Part shown: positions 40,644-49,156 of the stretch, piece by piece | Numbering within the stretch: position 1 is the first letter of the stretch | How the letters are laid out: each line of letters begins with the position of its first letter | NCBI RefSeq assembly: GCF_003205205.1 | Contig: NZ_QJRL01000008.1 | Location: forward strand, 1-64,000 | Length of the DNA stretch: 64,000 nucleotides | Source of the DNA: Pseudomonas sp. LB-090624 | Lineage (GTDB): Bacteria > Pseudomonadota > Gammaproteobacteria > Pseudomonadales > Pseudomonadaceae | Reading direction: 5' to 3' | The notes under the pieces: model-generated | What the model was told of the DNA's origin: nothing | The model's input: the letters and a program-made list of their open reading frames with translations, nothing else | The model's database searches: none | Program-made: the position numbers and the translations under genes

Positions 40644-42269
40644 ATGAATTCGATTGCCCCCCTCAGCACCCTCTTCCCCACCGCCGAGCAAGTCCCGGAG
40701 GCCTACCGTCTGGGCGACCCGATCGAACAGCGTGAGTACCTGGTAGACGGCCAGTTACACCACTGGGACGGTCCAGTGGCCACAGTGCGCAGCCCGGTCT
40801 ACCTGGCCAGCGCAACGGGCGAGCAGCAAGTCATGCTGGGCAGCGCGCCGCTGCTCGATGCCACCACCGCGCTGGTCGCCCTCGATGCAGCGGTCAAGGC
40901 TTATGACAATGGCCAAGGTACCTGGCCGACGATGCGCGTGGCTGAACGCATCCAGCATGTCGAAACTTTCCTGGCCAGCATGCGCAAGCAGCGCGAGGCC
41001 GTCGTCAAGTTGCTGATGTGGGAGATCGGCAAGAACCTGAAGGACTCTGAAAAAGAATTCGACCGCACCTGCGATTACATAGTCGACACCATCAACGCTC
41101 TTAAAGACCTCGACCGTCGCTCAAGCCGATTCGAGCTTGAACAAGGCACACTTGGCCAAATCCGCCGAGTACCGCTGGGCGTGACGCTGTGCATGGGCCC
41201 CTACAACTATCCGCTCAACGAGACTTTCACCACCCTGATCCCCGCGCTGATCATGGGTAACACTGTGGTATTCAAACCGGCCAAGTTCGGTGTGCTGCTG
41301 ATTCGCCCTCTGCTCGAAGCCTTCCGCGACAGCTTCCCGGCTGGTGTCATCAACGTGATATACGGTAGCGGCCGCGAGACCGTGAGCGCACTGATGGCCA
41401 GCGGCAAGATCGACGTGTTTGCCTTCATTGGCACCCACAAGGCTGCCAGCGATTTGAAGAAACTGCACCCACGCCCGCACCGCCTGCGCGCTGCGCTCGG
41501 CCTGGACGCCAAGAACCCGGGCATCGTGCTGCCCCAGGTAGATCTGGACAATGCCGTGGAAGAGGCGGTTACCGGCGCACTGTCCTTCAATGGCCAGCGC
41601 TGCACCGCACTGAAGATCCTCTTCGTACATGAGGATGTGGTAGAGGCATTCCTTGATAAATTCAATCGCAAGGTTGCCGCGCTCAAGCCGGGCATGCCTT
41701 GGGAGCCGGGTGTTTCGCTCACGCCACTGCCGGAACCGGGCAAGACCGACTACCTCGCCACCCTTGTCGCTGATGCTAAAGCCAAGGGCGCCCAAGTGGT
41801 CAACGAAGGGGGGGGCGATGTCCGCGGCTCGTTCTTCTTCCCGGCGGTGCTCTTCCCAGTCAGCCGCGAGATGCGCGTCTATCACGAAGAGCAGTTTGGC
41901 CCCGTGGTGCCGGTAGTGCCTTATCGCGATCTGAAAACGGTTATCGACTATGTTCTGGACTCTGACTACGGCCAGCAATTGAGCATCTTCGGTAATGACA
42001 GTGCAGAGGTGGGTCGTCTGGTCGATGCCTTCGCCAACCAGGTGGGTCGCATCAACATCAATGCCCAGTGCCAGCGCGGCCCGGACAACTATCCGTTCAA
42101 CGGCCGTAAAAACAGCGCTGAAGGTACCTTGTCGGTTCACGATGCGCTGCGTGTGTTCTCCATCCGCACCCTGGTTGCCACCAAGTTCCAAGGCAGCAAC
42201 AAAGAACTGATCAGCAAGATCATTCGTAATCGTGAGTCGAGCTTCCTCACGACCGACTATATCTTCTGA
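40644..42269 (+). CDS. gapN: NADP-dependent non-phosphorylating glyceraldehyde-3-phosphate dehydrogenase
   Basis: 541 residues, an aldehyde dehydrogenase-superfamily protein of the long GapN type. It oxidises glyceraldehyde 3-phosphate straight to 3-phosphoglycerate, giving NADPH and bypassing 1,3-bisphosphoglycerate. Seen: MGPYNYPLN (184-192), VVFKPAKFG (208-216) and the catalytic Cys320 in FNGQRCTALK. The general-base block that normally reads ELGGKNP is GLDAKNP here (286-292), so the usual glutamate is not in its place; other long GapN proteins may share this. The ATG follows AAAGGTAAAAGC. Fourth gene of the operon, 53 bases after tpiA and 10 bases before gpmI. Its presence explains why no phosphoglycerate kinase gene is needed. 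Confidence 0.87.
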   Translation: MNSIAPLSTLFPTAEQVPEAYRLGDPIEQREYLVDGQLHHWDGPVATVRSPVYLASATGEQQVMLGSAPLLDATTALVALDAAVKAYDNGQGTWPTMRVAERIQHVETFLASMRKQREAVVKLLMWEIGKNLKDSEKEFDRTCDYIVDTINALKDLDRRSSRFELEQGTLGQIRRVPLGVTLCMGPYNYPLNETFTTLIPALIMGNTVVFKPAKFGVLLIRPLLEAFRDSFPAGVINVIYGSGRETVSALMASGKIDVFAFIGTHKAASDLKKLHPRPHRLRAALGLDAKNPGIVLPQVDLDNAVEEAVTGALSFNGQRCTALKILFVHEDVVEAFLDKFNRKVAALKPGMPWEPGVSLTPLPEPGKTDYLATLVADAKAKGAQVVNEGGGDVRGSFFFPAVLFPVSREMRVYHEEQFGPVVPVVPYRDLKTVIDYVLDSDYGQQLSIFGNDSAEVGRLVDAFANQVGRININAQCQRGPDNYPFNGRKNSAEGTLSVHDALRVFSIRTLVATKFQGSNKELISKIIRNRESSFLTTDYIF

Positions 42270-42279
42270 GGGCCCGGCG

Positions 42280-43803
42280 ATGAGCACCCGTGCATTGATC
42301 ATCCTGGACGGCATCGGCCTGCGTGAGGCCAGCGAGTCCAATGCCTTGGCAGCGGCCCGCACGCCGAACCTGGACTCACTACTGACGCACTACCCAAATA
42401 GTCAGATCGCGACCTCGGGCTTGGCCGTTGGCCTGCCCGAAGGCCAGATGGGCAACTCTGAGGTGGGGCACATGAACCTGGGCGCCGGACGGGTCGTGTA
42501 TCAAAGCCTTACCCGCATCGACAAGGCTATTGCCGACGGGGACTTCGCTCGCAATGCTGCCCTGAGGTCACTGGTCGACCAGGCGGTAGAGCGTGACGGC
42601 GCGGTCCATGTCATGGGGCTGCTGTCGCCCGGCGGTGTCCACAGCCACATCGAGCAGATCACTGCAGCCTGCAAGACCTTGGCGGAGTTGGGCGTCGAGC
42701 GGTTTTATGTACATGCCTACCTCGATGGCCGAGATACGCCGCCGAAAAGCGCTAGTGAATCGATCGAGGCACTGGAGGCAGCGCTTGCACAGTCAGGCCG
42801 TGGGCGTATCGCTACGCTGGTCGGACGCTATTTTGCGCTGGACCGCGACAATCGTTGGCCGAGGATCGAGAGTGCCTACCGCGCTATGGTTCAGGGGCAG
42901 GCCGAGTTTCAGGCCAGCTCTGCCAGGGAGGCATTGTCACAGGCCTATGAACGTGGCGAAAGCGACGAGTTCGTTGCCGCAACGATCATCGGTGAGCCGG
43001 TTCCGCTGCAGCCGCAGGATGCACTTCTGTTCATGAACTTCCGCCCGGATCGTGCACGGCAATTGTGCCAGGCGCTGGTCATGCCGGATTTCGTTGGCTT
43101 CGAGCGGCCGTTTGTAGTGCCAGCGCCGCAGTTGTTGACACTGACCAGGTACGCCGAAGACCTGCCCTGCCCCTTCGCGTTTGGGCCAGAAAGCATCGTC
43201 AACAGCCTGGGCGAATACCTGGCGGGTCTGGGCAAGCGACAATTGCGTATCGCCGAGACGGAGAAGTATGCCCATGTAACATTCTTCTTCAATGGCGGGC
43301 GCGAACAGCCTTTTCCCGGCGAAGAGCGCATCCTGATCCCCTCGCCCGCCGTGGCCTCGTATGACCTTCAACCGCAGATGAGTGCGCCAGAACTGACCGA
43401 GCGCCTGGTCGAAGCGATCGAAAGCGAACGTTTTGACTTGGTAGTGTGCAATTACGCCAATGGCGACATGGTCGGACACACCGGATCGTTCGACGCGGCA
43501 GTAAAGGCCGTCGAGGCCCTCGACAACTGCCTTGCTAACGTAGTCGAAGCGATTTTGAAGGTCGGTGGACAGTGCCTGATCACCGCCGACCACGGCAATG
43601 TTGAACAGATGACCGATCCCGACTCCGGGCAGTCCCACACATCTCACACATTGAACCCGGTGCCGCTGATTCTGGTGGGCCGTCACGTAGCTAATACAGG
43701 CTTGCGCGACGGCAGGCTGTGCGACATAGCCCCCACGCTTTTGCAATTGATGAATCTCCCACTACCGGCACAGATGGAAGGTCATTCGTTGCTTACCAAC
43801 TGA
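42280..43803 (+). CDS. gpmI: 2,3-bisphosphoglycerate-independent phosphoglycerate mutase
   Basis: 507 residues, usual length. It converts 3-phosphoglycerate to 2-phosphoglycerate using two Mn ions and a phosphoserine intermediate. Seen: the metal aspartate in ILDGIGLRE (D10), the nucleophile Ser60 in GQMGNSEVGHMNLGAG, HVTFFFNGG, and the C-terminal metal site ADHGNVEQM. The ATG at 42280 is preceded by GAGGGCCCGGCG, and MSTRALIILDGIG matches the family start, unlike the longer reading from 42232, which would overlap gapN. Last gene of the operon. A strong terminator lies about 105 bases downstream. Confidence 0.93.
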   Translation: MSTRALIILDGIGLREASESNALAAARTPNLDSLLTHYPNSQIATSGLAVGLPEGQMGNSEVGHMNLGAGRVVYQSLTRIDKAIADGDFARNAALRSLVDQAVERDGAVHVMGLLSPGGVHSHIEQITAACKTLAELGVERFYVHAYLDGRDTPPKSASESIEALEAALAQSGRGRIATLVGRYFALDRDNRWPRIESAYRAMVQGQAEFQASSAREALSQAYERGESDEFVAATIIGEPVPLQPQDALLFMNFRPDRARQLCQALVMPDFVGFERPFVVPAPQLLTLTRYAEDLPCPFAFGPESIVNSLGEYLAGLGKRQLRIAETEKYAHVTFFFNGGREQPFPGEERILIPSPAVASYDLQPQMSAPELTERLVEAIESERFDLVVCNYANGDMVGHTGSFDAAVKAVEALDNCLANVVEAILKVGGQCLITADHGNVEQMTDPDSGQSHTSHTLNPVPLILVGRHVANTGLRDGRLCDIAPTLLQLMNLPLPAQMEGHSLLTN

Positions 43804-43992
43804 TCGGTCTTCAGGGGACCATCAGGTCATGGATGGGCTGGGAGTGGTCTGGTCACCCTGCCTTGCCATCGATGACGTGCTCCACGGTGACGCTACTGCG
43901 CGTCTTTGAGGCGGTCCCCAACGGGACCGCCTCCTTTTTATTCCCGCCTGCGCAGCCTGACTGCAGGGCTTAGACACTGATAGGTAATTGAT
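43804..43992 (+). promoter_or_regulatory. structured leader upstream of the TerC-family gene
   Basis: This 189 bp gap has several complementary segments (GGTCATGGATGGGCTGGGAG near 43826; GATGACGTGC and GCTACTGCGC near 43872-43902) followed by an intrinsic terminator 53 bases before the TerC start. TerC/Alx genes are often controlled by a yybP-ykoY manganese riboswitch, whose hallmarks are GGGGAGUAG and a CAUACU-like loop. Here only loose matches (GGGAGTGG, GCTACTG) are seen, so a riboswitch is possible but not shown. Confidence 0.3.
43908..43940 (+). terminator. intrinsic terminator between gpmI and the TerC-family gene
   Basis: A perfect 11-base stem GAGGCGGTCCC/GGGACCGCCTC with a CAAC loop is followed by CTTTTTATT. 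It may end the glycolytic operon or act as attenuator for the next gene. Confidence 0.85.
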
Positions 43993-44751
43993 ATGGAATG
44001 GCTTACCAGCCCAGAAATCTGGGTCGCCTTCTTCACCCTGACCGCCCTGGAAATCGTCCTTGGCATTGACAATATCATCATGATCGCCATTCTCGTCGGC
44101 CGCATGCCGCCGCATATGCGTGCGCGCACCCGCTTTTTCGGGCTGGCGCTGGCGATGGTCACGCGCATCTTGCTGCTGCTTTCGATCACCTGGATCATGG
44201 GGCTCACCCGCGACCTGTTCGAAGTCTTTGGCCAAGGCATTTCCGGGCGAGACCTGATTCTGTTTTTCGGCGGGTTGTTCCTGCTGTACAAGAGCAGTAC
44301 TGAAATGTTCCAAAGCCTGGAAGGTGAAGAAGAACAAGCCTCCGACGCCCCAGGTGTCGGACGCGGATTCATCGCCACGATCATTCAAATTGCCATCATC
44401 GATATCGTCTTCTCGCTCGACTCGGTCATCACTGCCGTGGGCATGGTTTCGAATGTGCCCGTGATGGTTGCCGCGATCATCGTCGCGGTGATGGTGATGA
44501 TGATGGCCGCCGGCACTATCAGCGCGTTCATCGAGCGCCATCCAAGCCTGAAGATGCTGGCGCTGTCCTTCCTGGTCGTGGTCGGTACCGTGCTGATCGC
44601 AGAGTCTTTCGACGTGCATGTACCCAAGGGCTATGTCTACTTCGCAATGGCGTTCTCGCTGGCAGTGGAAGCTTTGAACATCCGTATGCGAACCCGCCGT
44701 GAAAAAGCTCAGGATGAGGCAGGTGAAGGTAACCTGGCAAAAGCCGACTGA
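43993..44751 (+). CDS. TerC family integral membrane protein
   Basis: 252 residues with seven or more hydrophobic helices. The landmarks are the acidic membrane motifs LTALEIVLGIDNIIMIA (about 16-32) and IDIVFSLDSVITAVGM (about 137-152), each with conserved E/D and N/S residues typical of TerC/Alx/YjbE proteins, which handle manganese or other divalent metals. The gene lies downstream of the terminator. Enolase and the Mn-dependent phosphoglycerate mutase just upstream need divalent metals, which makes the linkage suggestive, but TerC genes are also common housekeeping genes. No upstream ribosome-binding site better than AGGTAATTGAT is seen. Confidence 0.85.
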   Translation: MEWLTSPEIWVAFFTLTALEIVLGIDNIIMIAILVGRMPPHMRARTRFFGLALAMVTRILLLLSITWIMGLTRDLFEVFGQGISGRDLILFFGGLFLLYKSSTEMFQSLEGEEEQASDAPGVGRGFIATIIQIAIIDIVFSLDSVITAVGMVSNVPVMVAAIIVAVMVMMMAAGTISAFIERHPSLKMLALSFLVVVGTVLIAESFDVHVPKGYVYFAMAFSLAVEALNIRMRTRREKAQDEAGEGNLAKAD

Positions 44752-44771
44752 GCACCTTCCTTGTACTACAG

Positions 44772-44797
44772 ATTGGGGCCGCTTATGCGGCCCCAAT
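44772..44797 (+). terminator. hairpin after the TerC-family gene
   Basis: Perfect 11-base stem ATTGGGGCCGC/GCGGCCCCAAT with a TTAT loop, 20 bases after the stop codon; GCGTTTG follows, so the T-run is poor. Confidence 0.65.
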
Positions 44798-45118
44798 GCG
44801 TTTGAATCAAGCTGAAAGCCTGTCCCACGACGGCGAAGTACCGAGTAGTGGCACACGTTATCCGATGTCGACTGCTGTTGCTTACGCTTGCACCTGCCCC
44901 CGCACGCTGGGTCAGGATTTCAAATGGGTGCAATTGCATTGCCCACAGCTTCGCTAGAAGGAGGGCCAACCACGGGCTTGGGATTGATCGGATGTGTTAG
45001 TCACGGCGGTGGCGCCCCGGCCCGCAAGATCTGCCTGAGGTCGCCACGCATCGAAGGGTATGAGGGATCTAACGCTAGGGCTGTTGCGATGTACGGAGAA
45101 CCGCAGGGAGAGAAGTAG
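44798..45118. other. intergenic stretch without recognised gene
   Basis: About 320 bp between the TerC hairpin and the carrier terminator. A plus-strand open frame (44888-45118, 76 codons) has no good ribosome-binding site and resembles nothing I know. A short palindrome TGCAATTGCA occurs near 44932. The stretch may be a decayed remnant left by rearrangement at the edge of the duplicated carrier module. Confidence 0.4.
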
Positions 45119-45143
45119 CCGGTGCGGTTATTGACCGCACCGG
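45119..45143 (-). terminator. hairpin after CitMHS copy 2
   Basis: Ten-base perfect stem CCGGTGCGGT/ACCGCACCGG with a five-base loop, 16 bases beyond the carrier stop on the minus strand, followed there by CTACTTCTCT. Confidence 0.6.
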
Positions 45144-45159
45144 CATTCCATAATGAACG

Positions 45160-46500
45160 TCAGCCTGCACTCCAAGGGAACAAGCCAAACGCCATGGCCA
45201 CGACCATGATCAGCATGCACAGGGCAAAGGCCCACTTCAGGGTGTACTTCTGATGGTCACTGAACTCGACCCCGGCCAACCCACACAGCAGGTAAGTCGA
45301 TGCCACCAACGGGCTGAGCAAGTGCACCGGTTGCCCGACCAACGAAGCCCGACCGATCTCGGCGTGGGTGATGCCATAGACCTCGGCGGCCTTGGCCAGC
45401 ACAGGCAATACACCGTAGTAGAAGGCATCGTTAGACATGAAGAACGTGCCTGGAATGCTCGCCAGTGCAGTGATAGGTGCCATATAAGGGCCCCATTCCG
45501 CCGGCAGCATGCTCAGGAAGCTCTTGGACATTGCATCGACCATGCCGGTCCCCGATAGAATGCCCGCCAGGATACCGGCAGCCAGGAAAATCGCGATCTG
45601 GTTCAAGGCCGTGGGCGCATGCGCGGAGATACGCCGGCGCTGGTCTTGCATGTGCGGGTAGTTGATTACCAGCGCAATCGAGAACGCCACCATGAACAGG
45701 ATCGCCAGCGGCAGAATCTCCAGCACTAGGCCAGTCATCAGCGCGATAGTCAGGCCCGCATTGAGCCAGAACAATTTGGGTCGACGCAGTTCGGCGTTTT
45801 CTTCCGACAGTGAAGGCGTAGCCTCGTTATCAGCGTCATCGAATACCGTGGCCGCTGCTCCCAGCGATTGCGGCAAGCGTCCCAGGCGCTGACGTTCGCG
45901 GGTACCAATGAACCAGGCTAGCAGCATGACACCCAGGAAACTGATGATCAGCGTCGGGATCAATGGCAGGAAGAGCTCGGAAGTCTCCACTTGCAGCGAG
46001 GCCGCTGCCCGTGCCAATGGTCCGCCCCATGGCAGCAGGTTGGTCACACTGGCAGCCAGAATTACCACGCAGGTCAGTGCCAGAGGGTCCAGCCTCATCC
46101 GCTTGAACAACGGTAGCATCGCAGTGACCGTGATCATGTAGGTGGTCGAGCCGTCACCGTCCAGCGACACCAGACCTGCCAGCAGCGCGGCGAACACCAC
46201 CGCTTTCATCGGGTCCCCGCCAATCAGCTTGATGAACTTCTTGATGATTGGGTCGAACAGCCCAGTGTCGAACATCAGGCCGAAGTAGAGGATGGCGAAC
46301 ATCACCATGATCGCAGTCGGCGCGACCTTGCGCAGGCCCTCGATCATCATGTCGCCCATGTCCGGCCCGAAGCCGGCAATCAACGCGAAGACGATCGGTA
46401 CGGTGGTCATGGCCACCAGGGGTGACAGCCGTTTGGTCATGATCAGGGCCATGAAGGTCACGATCATGCCGTATCCAAGAAATGACAGCATTTGTATCAC
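45160..46500 (-). CDS. CitMHS family citrate/tricarboxylate carrier (copy 2)
   Basis: 446 residues, the same length as copy 1 and identical to it over the first approximately 174 residues. Differences cluster in about residues 175-265 (for example QVETSELF versus QVDTADLF, FDDADNEATPSLS versus FDDGDGDGTPALS) and at the extreme C-terminus. The nucleotide sequence is almost identical in two blocks and diverged between them, which points to gene conversion. The ACAATTATTGT palindrome stands 14 bases before the start, as in copy 1. It follows the second PhaB-like reductase gene and is followed by a hairpin, with no lactonase gene. Predicted role is the same: import of a hydroxy-polycarboxylate. 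Confidence 0.87.
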   Translation of the reverse strand: MIQMLSFLGYGMIVTFMALIMTKRLSPLVAMTTVPIVFALIAGFGPDMGDMMIEGLRKVAPTAIMVMFAILYFGLMFDTGLFDPIIKKFIKLIGGDPMKAVVFAALLAGLVSLDGDGSTTYMITVTAMLPLFKRMRLDPLALTCVVILAASVTNLLPWGGPLARAAASLQVETSELFLPLIPTLIISFLGVMLLAWFIGTRERQRLGRLPQSLGAAATVFDDADNEATPSLSEENAELRRPKLFWLNAGLTIALMTGLVLEILPLAILFMVAFSIALVINYPHMQDQRRRISAHAPTALNQIAIFLAAGILAGILSGTGMVDAMSKSFLSMLPAEWGPYMAPITALASIPGTFFMSNDAFYYGVLPVLAKAAEVYGITHAEIGRASLVGQPVHLLSPLVASTYLLCGLAGVEFSDHQKYTLKWAFALCMLIMVVAMAFGLFPWSAG

Positions 46501-46513
46501 CTTGACTTGAAAT

Positions 46514-46524
46514 ACAATTATTGT
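46514..46524. promoter_or_regulatory. ACAATTATTGT palindrome before CitMHS copy 2
   Basis: Identical in sequence and in distance (14 bases) to the site before copy 1, in the shared context AATACAATTATTGTTGTG. Beyond the shared stretch the flanking intergenic bases differ, which hints at conservation for function. Confidence 0.5.
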
Positions 46525-46572
46525 TGTGGGTCAGCGCTCTTTCGGCGCATCAAGGTCACAGACGGCGAACCG

Positions 46573-47316
46573 TCAGCTCATGTGCAAGCCGCCATTGACC
46601 GAGAAGTCAGCTCCGTTTGCGTACCCTGACTCTTCGGATGCCAGCCAGCCACAAATGGCTGCAATTTCTTCGGGAGTGCCAAGCCGCCGTGCAGGAATGT
46701 CGTGGATCAAGCGATCCATCATGGCGGTACTGGTCACGGACTTGAGCTTGGGAGTGGAAATAAAGCCTGGCGATACCGTATTCACGGTCACGCCCCGCGA
46801 CCCTACTTCACGGGCCAAGGCGCGGGTAAAGCCGCGGATGGCTGATTTGGCGGTGGAATAATTGACTTGGCCGACCTGGCCGATCTGCGCGTTCACCGAT
46901 GAAATGTTGATCACTCGGCCCCATCCCCGGGAGGCCATGTCATCGATAACCTGCTTGGTCACGTTGAACAGCGAATTGAGGTTGGTATCAATGACAGTTG
47001 CCCAATCCCCGGGCTGCATGTCGCGAAATACCACATTGCAGGCTGTGCCGGCATTGTTGACCAGCACATCGATAGGACCGACTTCTTTCTTGATACGGTC
47101 AAAGGTGGCAGTGCAAGAGTCCCAGTCAGCGACGTTGCCTTCAGAGGCAATGAAGTCGAACCCCTTTCGATGCTGCTCGGCAAGCCAATCAGCTTTATGC
47201 GGCGAAGAGGGTCCACAGCCGACCACTACGGTAAAACCGTCACGATAAAGACGCTGGCAAATAGCAGTACCTAAGCCGCCCATGCCGGCCGTGACGTAAG
47301 CGATGCGTTTGGACAT
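46573..47316 (-). CDS. acetoacetyl-CoA reductase (PhaB)-like short-chain dehydrogenase (copy 2)
   Basis: 247 residues, closely similar to the gene at 26016-26759, with the same NADP motif (TAGMGGLGTAICQRL), GCGPSSPHK, NNAG, SSVNAQ, YSTAK and C-terminal NGGLHMS. At the DNA level it differs more from its partner than the adjoining carrier genes do. It is upstream of CitMHS copy 2 by 72 bases on the same strand. Its gene start faces the second GntR regulator across a 219 bp divergent gap, so that regulator probably controls it. Confidence 0.82.
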   Translation of the reverse strand: MSKRIAYVTAGMGGLGTAICQRLYRDGFTVVVGCGPSSPHKADWLAEQHRKGFDFIASEGNVADWDSCTATFDRIKKEVGPIDVLVNNAGTACNVVFRDMQPGDWATVIDTNLNSLFNVTKQVIDDMASRGWGRVINISSVNAQIGQVGQVNYSTAKSAIRGFTRALAREVGSRGVTVNTVSPGFISTPKLKSVTSTAMMDRLIHDIPARRLGTPEEIAAICGWLASEESGYANGADFSVNGGLHMS

Positions 47317-47396
47317 AAACCTTACTCCTTTTGTGTTTTTTGTAGGGAGCAGCTAGCGAGAAAAACACGCCTGATATTGGACTTCATTGATCAGGA

Positions 47397-47418
47397 ATAC
47401 AATCCTGAGCAATTGTAC
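47397..47418. promoter_or_regulatory. ATACAAT-N8-ATTGTAC inverted repeat
   Basis: Half-sites ATACAAT (47397-47403) and ATTGTAC (47412-47418) face each other 80 bases before the reductase start on the minus strand and about 120 bases before the GntR start. They match the half-sites of the palindromes before both CitMHS genes. Confidence 0.45.
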
Positions 47419-47496
47419 AGGCAACCCACGTGATTAGAGCCCCTGAACGGCGAACCTGCGGACAGGCCTCTGCCACTCTGCTACTGCATTTTGGAA

Positions 47497-47510
47497 ATTG
47501 CAAGTGCAAT
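47497..47510. promoter_or_regulatory. perfect palindrome ATTGCAAGTGCAAT before GntR (2)
   Basis: ATTGCA-AG-TGCAAT is a perfect inverted repeat 26 bases before the chosen start of the second GntR gene, a typical place for autoregulation. Its right part, CAAGTGCAATAT, is repeated exactly at 26871-26882, and GCATTT precedes both at nearly the same spacing. Confidence 0.55.
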
Positions 47511-47535
47511 ATCACATCCGGGTTGCCTGCATCGA

Positions 47536-48534
47536 ATGACTGTTACGCTCCGCAACCTTCAGCTATACGATATAGTGAGCATCGACCTCACCCAGCCGGG
47601 CAGCTATCGCTGGATACGCACCTTGACCACCTTGACCTCTCCGATCCGTAAAGACCTTGCCAACCAGTTGGCACCCAAGATCCTGGATATGGCTCGCGCA
47701 CGCTCGATGCGAGCCGGTGATCCGCTTAGAGAAGAAGCTTTCGCAAAGGAATTGGGCGTTTCCCGATCCCCCATCCGTCGTGGTTTTGCGCTTCTTGAAG
47801 AGCTGGGACTGGCCGTCAAAGAGCCTAACCGAGGGTTTTTCCTGACCTGCGATGCACGCAGTGTCGATACCGGAAAACTGCCATTGGAGGTTGATTCTTT
47901 CGAAGACTTCTACCTGCGGGTAGTCGACGACGTGTTGGCGGGCGACATCGGAGCATCCTTCTTCGAAGCTGAGCTGATGCGCAAGTACGCTGTACCGCGG
48001 GGTCAGATCATTAAAGTTCTCAACCGGCTGGCTCGGGAGGGCATGATCGAACGGAACCCTGGCCAGGGCTGGAGCATCAATGCTTTTCTCCACGACTCCG
48101 AAGCGCACATACAGAGCTACCGATTTCGCATGGCTGTTGAACCGGCTGCCCTCCTCGAACCTGGCTATGTGGTAGACAAAGCCGCTTTCGCTAAAGCACG
48201 CAAGACACAGCAAACGCTGCTGGAAGGCGAGATTTTTACGCTGTCTCGTTCGCAACTGTTCCAGATCGGCGCGCAGTTGCATGAACTGATCGTGCGGTGT
48301 TCGGGCAATCCGTTCTTCCTTGAATCCATCCGCCGGCAAAACCAGCTGCGCCGCTTCATGGCTTATAAGTCCAACGTCGACAGACCGCGGTTGATTCAAC
48401 AATGCCGCGAGCACATCGAATTGCTGGACCTGATTGAGTCTGGCCAACGCGAACAGGCTGCCGAATTCCTTCGCTCGCACTTGGATCATGTGAGCCGCTT
48501 GAAAGCTGCCCATGAGGCCAAAGGTGTGAAGTAG
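47536..48534 (+). CDS. GntR family regulator with tandem winged helices and FCD domain (2)
   Basis: 332 residues from the ATG at 47536; a GTG/TTG further in is possible because the GntR domain proper begins only near residue 38 (SPIRKDLANQL). First winged helix: FAKELGVSRSPIRRGFALL with EPNRGFF as wing. A second winged helix follows (MRKYAVPRGQIIKVLNRL, then PGQGWSI), then an FCD-type helical effector domain. The order is the same as in the regulator at 32442-33380, and their C-terminal halves align by eye (SGNPFFLESI with SGNPLYHMIL; ESGQREQAAEFLRSHL with EEGNNLEAAHLMKRHL). Divergent from the reductase-CitMHS copy 2 unit, which it probably controls. Confidence 0.8.
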   Translation: MTVTLRNLQLYDIVSIDLTQPGSYRWIRTLTTLTSPIRKDLANQLAPKILDMARARSMRAGDPLREEAFAKELGVSRSPIRRGFALLEELGLAVKEPNRGFFLTCDARSVDTGKLPLEVDSFEDFYLRVVDDVLAGDIGASFFEAELMRKYAVPRGQIIKVLNRLAREGMIERNPGQGWSINAFLHDSEAHIQSYRFRMAVEPAALLEPGYVVDKAAFAKARKTQQTLLEGEIFTLSRSQLFQIGAQLHELIVRCSGNPFFLESIRRQNQLRRFMAYKSNVDRPRLIQQCREHIELLDLIESGQREQAAEFLRSHLDHVSRLKAAHEAKGVK

Positions 48535-48563
48535 CGTACGGGGAGACCAGCGACGCCCTCTCC

Positions 48564-49022
48564 TCACGCCCCCAAAGGCAGGGGGCGGTCGGTGATCACA
48601 TGCTTCATCACCAACGTTGACGTCAGCCTCTGAACATTCGGCAGCCTGGAGAGCTCTTCATCATAGAGCTCTCGAAAAGCAGGCAGATCAGCTGTTACTA
48701 CCATCAGCAGGTAGTCGGGATCACCGAATAAGCGTTGTGCCTGAATGATGGATGGAATACCTGGCAACGCCCTTTCAAAGTCAGCCACTGCCTGGTGGTG
48801 CCCCTCTCGCAATGTCACAAATACAAGTGAGGAGAAATTCAGGCCGAGGGCAGTCGCGCACAGATGAGCCCGGTATCCGGTGATGACACCTCCCTCCTCT
48901 AGCGCGCGGACACGACGATGGCACGGCGAGAGGCTCAATCCTACTCTCTCGGCCAGCTCAGTCAGCGACTGGCGCCCATCGCGCTGTAGCTCAGCAAGAA
49001 TCTTCTTGTCTATCCGGTCCAC
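48564..49022 (-). CDS. Lrp/AsnC family transcriptional regulator
   Basis: 152 residues: N-terminal HTH (DRIDKKILAELQRDGRQSL, then LAERVGLSLSPCHRRVRALE) and an AsnC-type ligand-binding RAM domain (about 65-150). Standard length. It is divergent from a LysE-family exporter gene, a frequent pairing in which the Lrp protein activates export of an amino acid when it is abundant. Convergent with the GntR gene. The ligand is unknown. Confidence 0.88.
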   Translation of the reverse strand: MDRIDKKILAELQRDGRQSLTELAERVGLSLSPCHRRVRALEEGGVITGYRAHLCATALGLNFSSLVFVTLREGHHQAVADFERALPGIPSIIQAQRLFGDPDYLLMVVTADLPAFRELYDEELSRLPNVQRLTSTLVMKHVITDRPLPLGA

Positions 49023-49156
49023 TCAGAAAAACCTCCCACGCTTAATCCAGTATTCGACTCACTTTGAAAGATAATACCACCCGATTTTACTTATCCTTCT
49101 ATCGCAGCAGACCCAGCCTGTGGCCTGCTCATTTTCACTCTGAAGGAAAATTGATC

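Larger units (their letters stand above)
45160..47316 (-). repeat. duplicated module copy 2: CitMHS carrier plus PhaB-like reductase
   Basis: Direct repeat of the module at 24568-26759, about 20.6 kb away, same strand, same gene order and spacing, including the upstream ACAATTATTGT palindrome. No insertion sequence flanks either copy. Confidence 0.85.

Noticed and set aside
41121..42362. Minus-strand open frame of 413 codons opposite gapN and the gpmI start
   Set aside because: Antisense shadow of two well-supported genes, with no family resemblance or ribosome-binding site.
43822..44856. Minus-strand open frame of 344 codons opposite the TerC gene
   Set aside because: Antisense to an evident membrane protein gene, with low-complexity His-rich stretches that mirror ATG/GTG-rich membrane codons.
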